Assembly: GCA_011799875.1 (NCBI GenBank)
Contig: CM022298.1
Span: 264,299,757-264,363,756 of the forward strand
Source of the DNA: Thinopyrum elongatum
Lineage: Eukaryota > Streptophyta > Magnoliopsida > Poales > Poaceae
DNA length: 64,000 bases
Direction: 5' to 3'
Numbering within the stretch: position 1 is the stretch's first letter; each line of letters begins with the position of its first letter. Shown here piece by piece: positions 37,201-47,661 of the stretch. The notes beneath the pieces are model-generated. The model was not told the DNA's origin, searched no databases, and was given only the letters and a program-made list of their open reading frames with translations. The position numbers and the translations under genes were made by a program.

Positions 37201-38233
37201 CTGTGTTTACAAGAAAGTGAGTGGGACCTCTGTAGCATTTCTCATATTATATGTGGATGACATACTATTAATGGGAAATGATATAGAATTCTTGGAAAGC
37301 ATAAAGGCCTACTTGAATAAGTGTTTTTCAATGAAGGACCTTGGAGAAGCTGCTTACATATTAGGCATCAAGATCTATAGAGATAGATCGAGACGCCTCA
37401 TTGGTCTTTCGCAAAGCACATACCTTGACAAGATATTGAAGAAGTTCAATATGGATCAGTCCAAGAAGGGGTTCTTGCCTGTATTACAAGGTGTGAGATT
37501 GAGCACGCCTCAATGCCCGACCTCGGCAGAAGATAGAGAAAAGATGAGTGTCATCCCCTATGCCTCAGCCATAGGGTCTATTATGTATGCCATGCTGTGT
37601 ACCAGACCTGATGTGAACCTTGCCGTAAGTTTGGTAGGGAGGTACCAGAGTAATCCCGGCATGGAACACTGGATAGTGGTCAAGAACATCCTGAAGTACC
37701 TGAAAAGGACTAAGGATATGTTTCTCGTTTATGGAGGTGACGAAGAGCTCGTCGTAAAGGGTTACGTCGATGCTAGCTTCGACACAGATCTGGATGACTC
37801 TAAGTCACAAACCGGATACGTGTATATTTTGAATGGTGGGGCAGTCAGCTGGTGTAGTTGCAAGAAAAGCGTCGTGGCGGGATCTACATGTGAAGTGGAG
37901 TACATAGCAGCCTCGGAGGCAGCACAGGAAGCAGTCTGGATGAAGGAGTTCATCACCGACCTAGGAGTTATTCCCAATGCGTCGGGCCCAATGACTCTCT
38001 TCTGTGACAACACTGGAGCTATTGCCCTTGCCAAGGAGCCCATATTTCACAAGAAGACCAGGCATATCAAGCATCGCTTCAACTCCATTCGTGAACATGT
38101 TCAAGATGGAGACATAGATATTTGTAAAGTGCATACGAATCTGAATGTCGCAGATCCGTTGACTAAACCTCTTCCACGAGCAAAACATGATCAACACCAG
38201 AACTCTATGGGTGTTCGATTCATCACAATGTAA
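34250..38233 (+). pseudogene. Copia gag-pol polyprotein, body 3 (four nonsense codons)
   Basis: 3984 bp in one frame with the same domains. Protease aspartate present (VFDTGA); CCHC reads CFYCKGNGHWKRNC. Stops: TGA at codon 354 (35309, shared with body 2), TGA at codon 564 (35939, private, two codons before the second catalytic Asp of integrase), TAA at codon 726 (36425, shared with body 1) and TAG at codon 748 (36491, private). RT and RNase H are open from about 36506, with YVDD; the RNase H glutamate region reads CEVEY instead of CEAEY. It cannot give a full polyprotein. Confidence 0.9.
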
Positions 38234-38265
38234 CTAGATTATTGACTCTAGTGCAAGTGGGAGAC

Positions 38266-39996
38266 TATTGGAAATATGCCCTAGAGGCAATAATAAAGTG
38301 GTTATTATTATATTTCCTTGTTCATGATAATTGTCTATTGTTCATGCTATAATTGTGTTATCCGAAAATCGTAATACATGTGTGAATATATAGATTACAA
38401 CATGTCCCTAGTGAGCCTCTAGTTGACTAGCTCATTGATCAATAGATAATTACAGTTTCCTGACCATGGACATTGGATGTCGTTGATAACGGGATCACAT
38501 CATTAGGAGAATGATGTGATGGACAAGACCCAATCCTAAGCATAGCACTAGATCGTGTAGTTCGTCTGCTAAAGCTTCTCTAATGTCAAGTATCATTTCC
38601 TTAGACCATGAGATTGTGCAACTCCCGGATACCGTAGGAATGCTTTGGGTGTATCAAACATCACAACGTAACTAGGTGACCATAAAGGTGCACTACAGGT
38701 ATCTCCGAAAGTGTCTGTTGGGTTGGCACGAATCGAGACTGGGATTTGTCACTCCGTATGACGGAGAGGTATCTCTGGGCCCACTCGGTAATGCATCATC
38801 ATAATGAGCTCAATGTGACTAAAGAGTTAGCCACGAGATCATGCGTTACGGAACGAGTAAAGAGACTTGCCAGTAACGAGATTGAACAAGGTATAGGGAT
38901 ACCGACGATCGAATCTCGGGCAAGTATCATACCGGTAGGCAAAGGGAATTGTATATGGGATTGATTGAATCCTCGACATCGTGGTTCATCCGATGAGATC
39001 ATCATGGAACATGTGGGAGCCAACATGGGTATCTAGATCCCGCTGTTGGTTATTGGCCGGAGAGATGTCTCAGTCATGTCTGCATGGTTCCCGAACCCGT
39101 AGGGTCTACACACTTAAGGTTCGGTGACGCTAGGGTTGTTATGGGAAATAGTATGTGGTTACCGAATGTTGTTCGGAGTCCCGGATGAGATCCCGGATGT
39201 CACGAGGAGTTCCAGAATGGTCCGGAGGTGAAGATTGATATATGGGAAGTCATCATACGGTCACCGGAAGTGTTCGGGGGTTTTCCGGTTTTGTATCGGG
39301 ACCACCGAAGGGGTTCCGAGGGTCCACCGTGAGGGTCCACCTGCCCCGGAGGGCCCTATGGGCTGTATGGGGAAGGGAACCAGCCCCTAAGTGGGCTGGG
39401 CGCCATCCCCCCTAGGGCCCATGCGCCTAGGGTTGGGGGAAACCCTAAAGGGGGCGCCCCCCTTGGCTTGGGGGGCAAGCCCCCTCCCCCTGGCCGCCGC
39501 CCCCCCTCTAGATCTGATCTAGAGGGGCCGGCCCCCTTCCCCCTTGGACCTATAAATAGAGAGGAGGAGGGAGGGCAGCAGGACCTGATCGAAGGCGCAG
39601 CCCTCCCCCTCTCCAACACCCCCTCCTCCTCCGTTGAGCTTGGCGAAGCCCTGCTGGAGAACCACGCTGCTCCAACACCACCACGCCATCGTGCTACTGC
39701 TGGAGTTGTCTTCCCCAACCTCTCCCTCCTCCTTGCTGAATCAAGGCGCGGGAGACGTCACCGGGCTGCACGTGTGTTGAACGCGGAGGCGCCGTTGTTC
39801 GGCGCTTAGATCGGAATCGACCGCGATCTGAATCGCTACGTGTACGACTCCTCCAACCGCGTTCTTGCAACGCTTCCGCATCGCGATCTTCAAGAGTATG
39901 AAGATGCACTCCTCTCTCTCTCGTTGCTAGTCTCTCCATAGATTGATCTTGGTGATGCGTAGGAAATTTTTTGATTTACTACTACGTTCCCCAACA
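38266..39996 (+). repeat. Copia LTR 4 (array 3' end)
   Basis: 1731 bp, TATTGG...CCAACA, TATA at 39551. Compared with LTR 1 over the first ~200 bp it differs mainly by C/T and G/A changes, the pattern expected in methylated repeats. Confidence 0.92.
39551..39558 (+). promoter_or_regulatory. TATA box in Copia LTR 4
   Basis: TATAAATA after TTGGACC. Read-through from here would enter the antisense side of G1. Confidence 0.65.
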
Positions 39997-40220
39997 GAGT
40001 AATCGTGACTACACAAACAAGATTGCAGACAAGACAAATCTGAAGAGAAAACGGTGAACGAAAAAGAGGGCGAATAAAACGGCAAATTTTGATGAAGTGG
40101 GGGAGATGAAAACGAGAGGCAAATGGCAAATAATGTAAATTGCAAGGAGATGAGATTTTTGATTAGGAACCTAATAGATGTTGATGATGTCTCCCCGGCA
40201 ATGGCGCTAGAAATTCCTTT
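39997..40220 (-). other. G1 leader and start of gag, with PBS-like tract
   Basis: On the minus strand the tract TAGCGCCATTGCCGGGGAG (plus 40191-40209) lies just inside the 5' LTR, matching the PBS-like tracts of G0, G3 and G4. An open frame from 40129 leads into the gag portion on the far side of the Copia array. Confidence 0.6.
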
Positions 40221-41817
40221 TGATGTCGCTTGAACTACGTCGGTATTTCCCCTAAGAGGAAGGGATGATGCAGCACAGCTACGGTATCTATTTCCCTCAG
40301 TTATGTAACCAAGGTATCAATCCAGTACGAGAACCAATCAACACTATGTAAACGGTACCTACACACAAAGAACAAATACTTGCAACACGACGCTTATGAG
40401 GGGTTGTCAATCCCTCTACAGGTAACGGTGCCAGAAATTGTCAAGTTGACGGGATAATAATTGTGTAGATTGGATAAATAGATCTCGATAAAACGCAAAA
40501 TAAAATAAGTAACAAAAAAGTGCAGCAAGGTATTTATAGGTATTTGGAATAATAGATCTGAAAATAAAAGTGAATAAAAATAGATCTCAAAGCAAATATG
40601 ATAAAGAATAGACCCGGGGGCCGTAGATTTCACTAGTGGCTTCTCTCAAGAAAATAGCACACGGTGGGTAAACAAATTACTGTTGGGCAATTGATAGAAG
40701 ATCGAATAATTATGACGATATCCAAGGCAATGATCAATATATAGGAATCACGTCCAAGATTAGTAGATCGACTCCTGCCTGCATCAACTACTATTACTCC
40801 ACACATCGACCGCTATCCAGCATGCATCTAGTGTATTAAGTTCATGGAAAAATGGAGTAATGCAATAAGAATGATGACATGATGTAGACGAGATCTATTC
40901 ATGTAGGAATAGCCCCCATCTTGTTATCCTTAATAGCAATGATACATGCATATCTTGCTGCCCCTTCTGTCACTGGGAAAGAACACCGCACGATCGAACC
41001 CATCACAAAGCACCTCTTCCCATGGCAAAAAAAATCGATCTAGTTAGCCTAACTAAACCAAAGATTCGAAGAAGAAATACGAGGCTATAAATAATCATGC
41101 ATATAATAGATCAAAAGAAGACTCAAATAATATTCATGGATATAATCTGATCATAAACTCAAAGTTCATCGGATCCCAACAAACACACCGCAAAAAGGAG
41201 TTACATCAAATATATCTCCAAGAGACCATTGTATTGAGAATCAAAAGAGAGAGAGAGGAAGCCATCTACCTACTGCCTACGGACCCGTAGGTCTGTAATG
41301 AACTACTCATGCATCATCGGAGAGGCACCAATGAGGATGATGAACCCCTCTGTGATGGTGTCTAGATTGGATCTTGTGGTTCTGGAACTTGCGGCGGCTG
41401 GAATTGTTTTTCATCGACTCCCCTAGGGTTTATGGAATATCTAGGGATTTATAGGGCAAAGAGGCGGTGCGGGAGGCCACCGATGGGGGCACAACCCCCT
41501 GGGCGCGCCTGGGCTCCTGGGCGCCTAGGTGGGTTGTGCCCACCTCAGGCATCCCCTCTGGTACTTCTTTGGCCCATGTTGTGTCTTCTAGTCCAAAAAA
41601 ATCACCAAAAAGTTTCGTTGCGTTTGGACTCCATTCGGTACTGATATTCTGCGAGTAAAAAACAAGCAAAAAACAACAACTGGCACTGGGCACTATATCA
41701 ATAGTTTAGTCCCAAAAAATGATATAAAATTGCTATAAAATGATTGTAAAACATCCAAGAATGATAATATAACAGCATGGAACAAGCAAAAATTATATAT
41801 ACATTGGAGATGTATCA
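40221..41817 (-). repeat. 5' LTR of G1
   Basis: 1597 bp. Minus-strand start TGATACATCTCCAATG and end AAGCGACATCA. It differs from the 3' LTR at about seven positions in the 120 bp nearest the internal end, so the insertion is old. TATAAAT (plus 41447-41453) matches the promoter position of the other copy. Confidence 0.88.
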
Positions 41818-41822
41818 TCGCT

Positions 41823-42112
41823 CAAAGGTGGAGGTGGAGCCCCGCAGGTGCATCAGCGACCTTGCGCGCTACATCGAGTTCCTGCGGGAGGAGGATGAGC
41901 GCCTCGTCGAGCACGCAAAGAGTCTTACCGCCGCCGTGGCCGTAGAGGCATGGAATAAGGAGATCTATGAGGAGTCCCGCTGCTTCGAGAGGGGTCGTCT
42001 AGAGAGGCAGAGGGCATTCGAGGTGAGCATCGCTAAAGGTGCAGCAGCAGCAAGTACCGTATTCCTGTTGTCCAGCTCATCGGTAGGCTCCTCCTCCTCT
42101 GCCTCTTACTGA
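41823..42112 (+). pseudogene. 3' part of captured gene cut by G1
   Basis: About 96 codons from the G1 boundary to TGA: KVEVEPRRCISDLARYIEFL, LREEDERLVEHAKSL, then NKEIYEESRCFERGRLERQR and a Ser-rich end. The middle is strongly charged and helical, coiled-coil-like. It is the continuation of the fragment at 10543-11001. The ATG at 41777 belongs to the G1 LTR and is not the real start. No family recognised. Confidence 0.5.
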
Positions 42113-42593
42113 GCGCGTTCGGCAGAGGAGAGGCTGCTGGAAGTAGTACAAAGCCCCTCCGTAGTAGTAGTATTTAGGTGCTGTTTTGTTTAGTTCATCT
42201 GACTATAGATGTGGTTGAACTGTACAACGTACTTAAAATTAGCTAGTATATATAGTTGAAGTAGCTATTTCAGTGTGTGGTTGGCAACAATTGGGGAAAA
42301 GTTTGGTCGGTTCAACTGTCGAGTTGAACATTTTGTATAAAGAACGACTACTTAATCTATGAATGAAATCTAAGCTTACTGAATTTTAGTTGCAAAAATT
42401 AGATAGTGCTAGTGATTTTTAGCTGCAAATTTATACAAATGGCAGTGTTACAAGGCTGACAAAGGGCAATCATACTAGATAAACAAATGTCAATCTTTCC
42501 AGCTTGACAAATGGCAATATACCCAATATGACAGATGCAAATCTCACTAAATTGTCTGTACGTTGTTGTACATGGATCATCTGAAAAAATCAT
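42113..42593 (+). other. Sequence after captured gene, no gene seen
   Basis: Probably the 3' UTR and flank of the broken gene. Around 42440-42560 a weak repeat ACAAATGGCAAT / GACAAAGGGCAAT / GACAGATGCAAAT occurs. Nothing else recognised. Confidence 0.4.
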
Positions 42594-42915
42594 TTGCGTT
42601 GAAGGGATGTACAAATCCTACATGCCCAATTTTCTCTTGGTTTAGCAGCGAAGGAACCATAGCTCTCGCTTTGCATACCGTCTACAATCTGAATTGTTTG
42701 CAATGAAGAGATGCACAAATCCTGTGCGGCAAATTTTCCCTTGGCTTACTAGGGAAGACCAAAACTCTCGCTTTGCATATGGGTGTTCTGTCTAAAACGT
42801 TTGCGATGAAGACCTGCACAATTCCTGCTCGGCACATTTTCCCTTGGCTTACTGGGGAAGCTGTCAGTTTGCATACGGGTGTTTTATCTAACACGTTTGC
42901 GATGAGTGTTTTAAA
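42594..42915 (+). repeat. Internal subterminal-like tandem repeats (~102 bp x 3)
   Basis: TTGCG(T/A)TGAAG-type words recur at about 42594, 42697, 42801 and 42897. Each is followed by CACAA.TCCT, TTTTCCCTTGGCTTAC and CTTTGCATA. The core TTTGCGATG is shared with the arrays at both CACTA ends, suggesting this is the end region of a second CACTA-like unit joined inside the larger one. Confidence 0.6.
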
Positions 42916-43048
42916 TTCAAAAACCATTGGCGTTTTTTAAGTCGTTTGATAAGTCTGTACATTCAGACAGAAAAATGCAAGCTTGCTCAAACCATATGTT
43001 TCATTCAGTCACACTGCGACATTATATTCATATGATCGAGATATAGTA

Positions 43049-43480
43049 TTAAACCCAAACCATATGTTCCATGCCAGCGTTGTCATTGTCGTCCTCCGGG
43101 ATGCCGTTGTTGAAGTCTTCAAGGCAGCACATAATGTTCTTCACTTGGAAATCAAACATCATGTTGTCGCGCGATCGACGAGCGGGGCGCGGGAGGACGG
43201 CAACTCGCGGCGCTGCGAGGTAGTGGTTGACTGCGGCGTCCCATGATGCCGAGGGGGGGGGCGCACGGGCACGGGCGCTGGCATGAACACGAGCTCGCGC
43301 GGGTCTGCGGGGACCTTGCTGACGCCCGCGGCTTCCATCTCTGCGATAGTGCTTGGCGACCAGCCCGTCAATGCTATGGGGATGGTCGCTGGCGCGGGTG
43401 CGGGGATGGGAGCTGGGACGGATGCGGGGGCAGCAACCGCCACAGCCAGCTTGTTCGTGACCATGTCCATGAGGCCCCAT
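43049..43480 (-). pseudogene. Pro/Ala-rich hypothetical coding remnant
   Basis: Two overlapping minus-strand frames are open here. One starts MDMVTNKLAVAVAAPASVPA and continues SPSTIAEMEAAGVSKVPADP; the other ends FQVKNIMCCLEDFNNGIPED and DDNDNAGMEHMVWV. The plausible original protein used the first frame and then the second, i.e. one frameshift near 43160-43240 (a G-run lies at 43253-43260). Low complexity; no family recognised. The plus-strand frames here are shadows. Confidence 0.35.
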
Positions 43481-43499
43481 TCCTACTTATTTTCTACTA

Positions 43500-44000
43500 T
43501 CTCGTCTGGCTCGGAGTCGACTTCACCAAACTAGAAGACTAGTGGCAGATGATCCTTCTATGCCACGGCGTTGGTGTAGGTCTGCGGGAGGGGAATGGGA
43601 GGCGAACAGTAAGGCCGCCCATATTAAACAGCGGCTCGGGTGCCATTAATGAAGAGGATGTGAGCAAGGCGGGCGGCCATGGAAGTCAAAGGCCTCGCTT
43701 CCTAGTGAGCCTGCACAGCATACAACTCGCACGCTTCCCGGCGAGCCTGTGCATTGGAGGACAGCTTGCACGCCTCCCGGTCAGCCTGCGCAGCGGACTG
43801 CTCTCGCACGCCTCCCGTCTACTCAAGCAGTTGTTCGCACGGCACCTCCTAGCCATTAAAAGTGTGATGCGTGGCGTCACGTGAATGGTTAACAGAACGC
43901 GCACGATTTTAATTATACAAACATTTGAGATGATAAGGTGGTAGCTATTTGTTTCAAAATGCCTTTGTTGGTTGTTGATTCGAGTGAGCCTTCTCTCAAA
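43500..44000. other. Flank of the remnant gene, no gene supported
   Basis: GC-rich up to 43860 and then AT-rich. The plus-strand frame at 43549-43884 is mostly produced by a minisatellite and is not called. Confidence 0.4.
43705..43817 (+). repeat. Minisatellite, ~38 bp x 3
   Basis: Units GTGAGCCTGCACAGC..CTTCCCG, GCGAGCCTGTGCATT..CCTCCCG and GTCAGCCTGCGCAGC..CCTCCCG begin at 43705, 43741 and 43780. Confidence 0.65.
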
Positions 44001-47000
44001 TTGGACACGAAAAATACCATAGCATGTCGGGTGCCATTCCATGATAGCATGCCAAGTCTCATGAAATTCAGACGAGTTTTGGATTACTAGAATTTAAAAG
44101 CAAAGCATCTCAATGTTTTGCCTGCAAGCAACAGTGCCCTGGTGTTTGAAATTCATTCCCATTTCTTGCATGGGACCTAAGCATGCACCCAAGGACACAC
44201 ATTTGTTTTTTCAACCCATTTTTCTGCACTGGAGCATGTGCCTGTAGTTAACATTTGAATTATGCACATAAAATGCCTAGAAAATCAGTTAATGTATAAA
44301 AATGTCCAAACAAACCCCGAAAACTTCCAAATTCTAACACGACACTCTTGTTGCTCTATGTTGCCACCAGGAAAAAATTGAAAGCAAGAAGAGCCAACGA
44401 ATATCGTTTAATCCACGAAGGAGGCACATTCCCTACCAGAACCATGAGGCTTGTTGTGATAAGCTCTGGTTTGTGAGAAGCTTAGACCCAAACCTGCCCT
44501 GAATGGGACAATTTTTTTACGACAACATGTTGATGTTCCATGATACCATGCCAAGTTTCATGAATTTTAGACGAGTTTTGGATTTACTAGAATTTTAAAA
44601 CCATGTATCTCAATGTTTGCGGGCAAGTGACGGTACCGAGGTGTTTGACATTCATTCCCATTTCTTGCATGGGACCTAAGCATCCAACCAAGGACAAACA
44701 TTTGATTTTTGAACCCATTTATATGCACTGGAGCATGTGCCTGTAGTTCAAATTTGAATTATGCACATAAATGCGTAGAAAACTTAGTTAATGTATAAAA
44801 ATGTCCAAATGAACCCCAAAAAATTCCAAAATTTAACACAACACTCTTGTTGTTCAATGTTGACACTAGAAAAAAAATTAAAAGCAAGAAGAGGCAACGA
44901 ATATCATTTCATCCACAAAGGTGACACGTTCCCTACCGGAACCATGAGGCTTGTTCTGAGAAGCTCGGGTTTGTGAGAAGCTTATACCCAAACCTGCCCC
45001 AAATGGGACAAATTTTTTACCACAACATGTTGATGTCGTTCCATGATAGCATGCCAAGTTTAATGAATTTCTGACGAGTTTTGGATTTACTAGAATTTTA
45101 AAACCATGTATCTCAATGTTTGCGGCCAAGCGACGGTGCCGAGGTGTTTGACATTCGTTCCGATTTCTTGCATGGGACCTACGCATGCAACCAAGGACAC
45201 ACATTTGATTTTTCAACCCATTTTTATGCACTGGAGCATGTGCCTGTAGTTCAAATTTGAATTATGCACACAAATGCCTAGAAAACTTAGTTAATATATA
45301 AAAATTTCCAAAAAAAACCCAAAAAATTCCAAAATTTAACATGACACTCCTGTTGTTCTATGTTGACACCAGAAAAAAATTTGAAACCAACAAGAGGAAA
45401 CGAATATTGTTTCGTCCACAAAGGTGACACGTTCCCTACCGAAACCATGAGGCTTCTTGTGAGAGGCTCTGGTTTGTGAGAAGCTTATACCAAAACCTGC
45501 CCCAAATGGGACAAAAAAATCTACCATAGCATGTTGATGCCATTCCATGATAGCATGCCAAGGTTCATGAATTTCAGACGAGTTTTGGATTTACTAGAAT
45601 TTCAAAACCAAGTATCTCAATGTTTTGTCGGCAAGCCACAGGGCTGAGGTGTTTGAAATTCATCCCCATTTCTTGCATGGGACATAAGCATCAACCCATG
45701 GACACATATATGATTTTACAACCCATTTTTCTGTACTGGAGCATGTGCCTGTAGTTCAAATTTAATTACGCACATAAAATGCCTAGAAAACTCAGTTAAT
45801 GTTTAAAAATGTCCAAACGAGCCCCGAAAAAATTCAAATTTTAACACGACACTCTTGTTGCTCAATGTTGCCACTAGGAAAAAATTGAAATCAAGAAGAG
45901 GCAACGAATATCATTTAATCCATGAAGGAGGCACATTCCCTACCGGAACCACGAGGCTTGGTGTGAGAAGCTCTGGTTTGTGAGAAGCTTATACCCAAAC
46001 CTGCCTGAAATGGGACAATTTTTTTACCACAACATGTTGATGTCGTTCCATGATACCATGCCAAGTTTCATGAATTTTAGACGAGTTTTGGATTTACTAG
46101 AATTTTAAAACCATTCATCTCAATGTTTGCGGCCATGTGACGGTGCCGAGGTGTTTGACATTCATACCCATTTCTTGCATGGGACCTAAGCATCCGACCA
46201 AGGACGTACATTTGATTTTTCAACCCAGTTATATGCACTGGAGCTTGTGCCTGTAGTTCAAATTTGAATTATGCACATAAATGCATAGAAAACTTAGTTA
46301 ATGCATAAAAATGTCCAAAAGAACCACAAAAAATTCCAAAATTTAACACAACACTCCTGTTATCTATGTTGACACTAGAAAAAAATTTAAAGCAAGAAGA
46401 GGCAATGAATATCATTTCGTCCACAAAGGTGACGCTTTCCCTACCGGAACCATGAGGCTTGTTCTGAGAAGCTCGGGTTTGTGAGAAGCTTATACCCAAA
46501 CCTGCCCCAAATGGGACAATTTTTTTACCACAACTTGTTGATGTCGTTCCATGATAGCATGCCAAGTTTCATGAATTTCAGACGAGTTTTGGATTTACTA
46601 GAATTTTAACACCATGTATCTCAATGTTTGCGGCTAAGAGACTGTGCCGAGGTGTTTGACATTCTTTCCCATTTCTTGCATGGGACATAAGCATGCAACC
46701 AAGGACTCGCATTTAATTTTTCAACCAATTTTTATGCACTGGAGCATGTGCCTATAGTTCAAATTTGAATTATGCACACAAATGCCTAGAAAACTCAGTT
46801 AATGTATTAAAATGTCCAAACGAACCCCAAAAAATTCCAAAATTTAAAACAACACTCCTGTTGTTCTATGTTGACACCAGAAAAAATTTGAAACCAAGAA
46901 GAGGCAACGAATATTGTTTCGTCCACAAAGGTGACACGTTACCTACCGGAACCATGAGGCTTCTTGTGAGAGGCTCTGGTTTGTGAGAAGCTTATACCAA

Positions 47001-47395
47001 AACCTACCCCAAATGGGACAAAAAAATTTACCACAGCATGTTGATGCCATTCCATGATAGCATGCCAAGGTTCATGAATTTTAGACGAGTTTTGGATTTA
47101 CTAGAATTTCAAAACCAAGTATCTCAACGTTTGCTGGCGAGCCACGGTGCCAAGGTGTTTGAAATTCATCCCCATTTCTTGCATGGGACATAAGCATTAA
47201 CCCATGGACACATATATGCTTTTACAACCCATTTTGGTGCACGGGAGCATGTGCATGTAGTTTAATTTTGAATTGTGCACTAGAAATGCCTAGAAAACCA
47301 AGTTAATGTATAAAAATGTCCAAACGAACCCTGAATAATTCCAATTTTTTTGACGACACACCTATAGTTGCATGTTCACTGCAGAGAAAAGTTCT
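44000..47395 (+). repeat. Satellite-like tandem array, ~502-bp monomer, trimeric higher-order repeat
   Basis: TTCCATGATA(G/C)CATGCC recurs at 44037, 44536, 45039, 45543, 46046, 46547 and 47050 (spacing 499, 503, 504, 503, 501, 503). Monomers three steps apart resemble each other more than neighbours do: 1/4/7 share 'GTTGCCAC(C/T)AGG' (1 and 4) or 'CATATATG.TTTTAC' (4 and 7); 2/5 share 'TTATATGCACTGG'; 3/6 share 'GAGGCTTCTTGTGAGAGGC'. The higher-order period is thus about 1507 bp, ABC-ABC-A. Last unit incomplete. Open frames here are chance. Confidence 0.88.
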
Positions 47396-47660
47396 AGCAA
47401 TTCAAGCACCCTCCTTTGCCGTTGTGACCCAATTATGTATTTCAAATCAAGACGAAAAAATCTAGTAGATCGCACATAGTTTATTTCCACCAACCGTGTG
47501 AGATGCAGTACAAAATATCTCGGAGTAGTACGTATATGGCTTACGCAAGAATGTTTGTCGGCTACAGTCCACAGCCGGCATGTCAAGCACACTAGCTCGC
47601 TCCCCAAATATCATTTCACTGTTCAATCATCGCTGGTGAAAGATGGGGACGTGGACCCGC
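47396..47660. other. Spacer, nothing recognised
   Basis: No repeat or convincing frame. A stretch with TCGCACATAG and GTGTGAGATGC resembles subterminal words weakly. Confidence 0.35.
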
Positions 47661-47661
47661 G

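Larger units (their letters stand above)
17175..39996 (+). mobile_element. Tandem array of BARE1/WIS/Angela-type Copia elements: 4 LTRs, 3 bodies
   Basis: LTRs at 17175-18906, 24212-25942, 31244-32961 and 38266-39996 alternate with bodies of 5305, 5301 and 5304 bp, all in plus orientation, with neighbours sharing one LTR. The outer flanks are GAGTC (17170-17174) and GAGTA (39997-40001), a near-perfect 5-bp target duplication, so the locus received one insertion that later grew, or a concatemer inserted once. The array sits in the gag region of G1. Each body has leader, gag, protease, integrase, RT and RNase H in Copia order; all three are defective. Confidence 0.92.
11002..41817 (-). mobile_element. 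Gypsy LTR retrotransposon G1 (Athila-type), minus strand, split by Copia array
   Basis: The 3' LTR is at 11002-12599 and the 5' LTR at 40221-41817. The internal part is 12600-17174 plus 39997-40220, about 4.8 kb once the Copia array is removed. It has gag and protease-like remnants but no RT, RNase H or integrase motif, so it is non-autonomous. Putative target duplication: CCGCC (10997-11001) and TCGCT (41818-41822), which differ only by two C-to-T changes. It sits in a captured gene of the CACTA. Its LTRs and 3' region are of the same family as G3 (52535 onward, opposite orientation). Confidence 0.85.

Noticed and set aside
41777..41822. ATG at 41777 as the start of the 111-codon frame
   Set aside because: The first ~15 codons are antisense G1 LTR sequence; the gene portion starts only after the target duplication at 41818-41822.
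44000..47395. Possible CRISPR-like or gene-family array
   Set aside because: Units are ~500 bp with no short repeat/spacer pattern, the short frames are not conserved among units, and the setting is a plant transposon.
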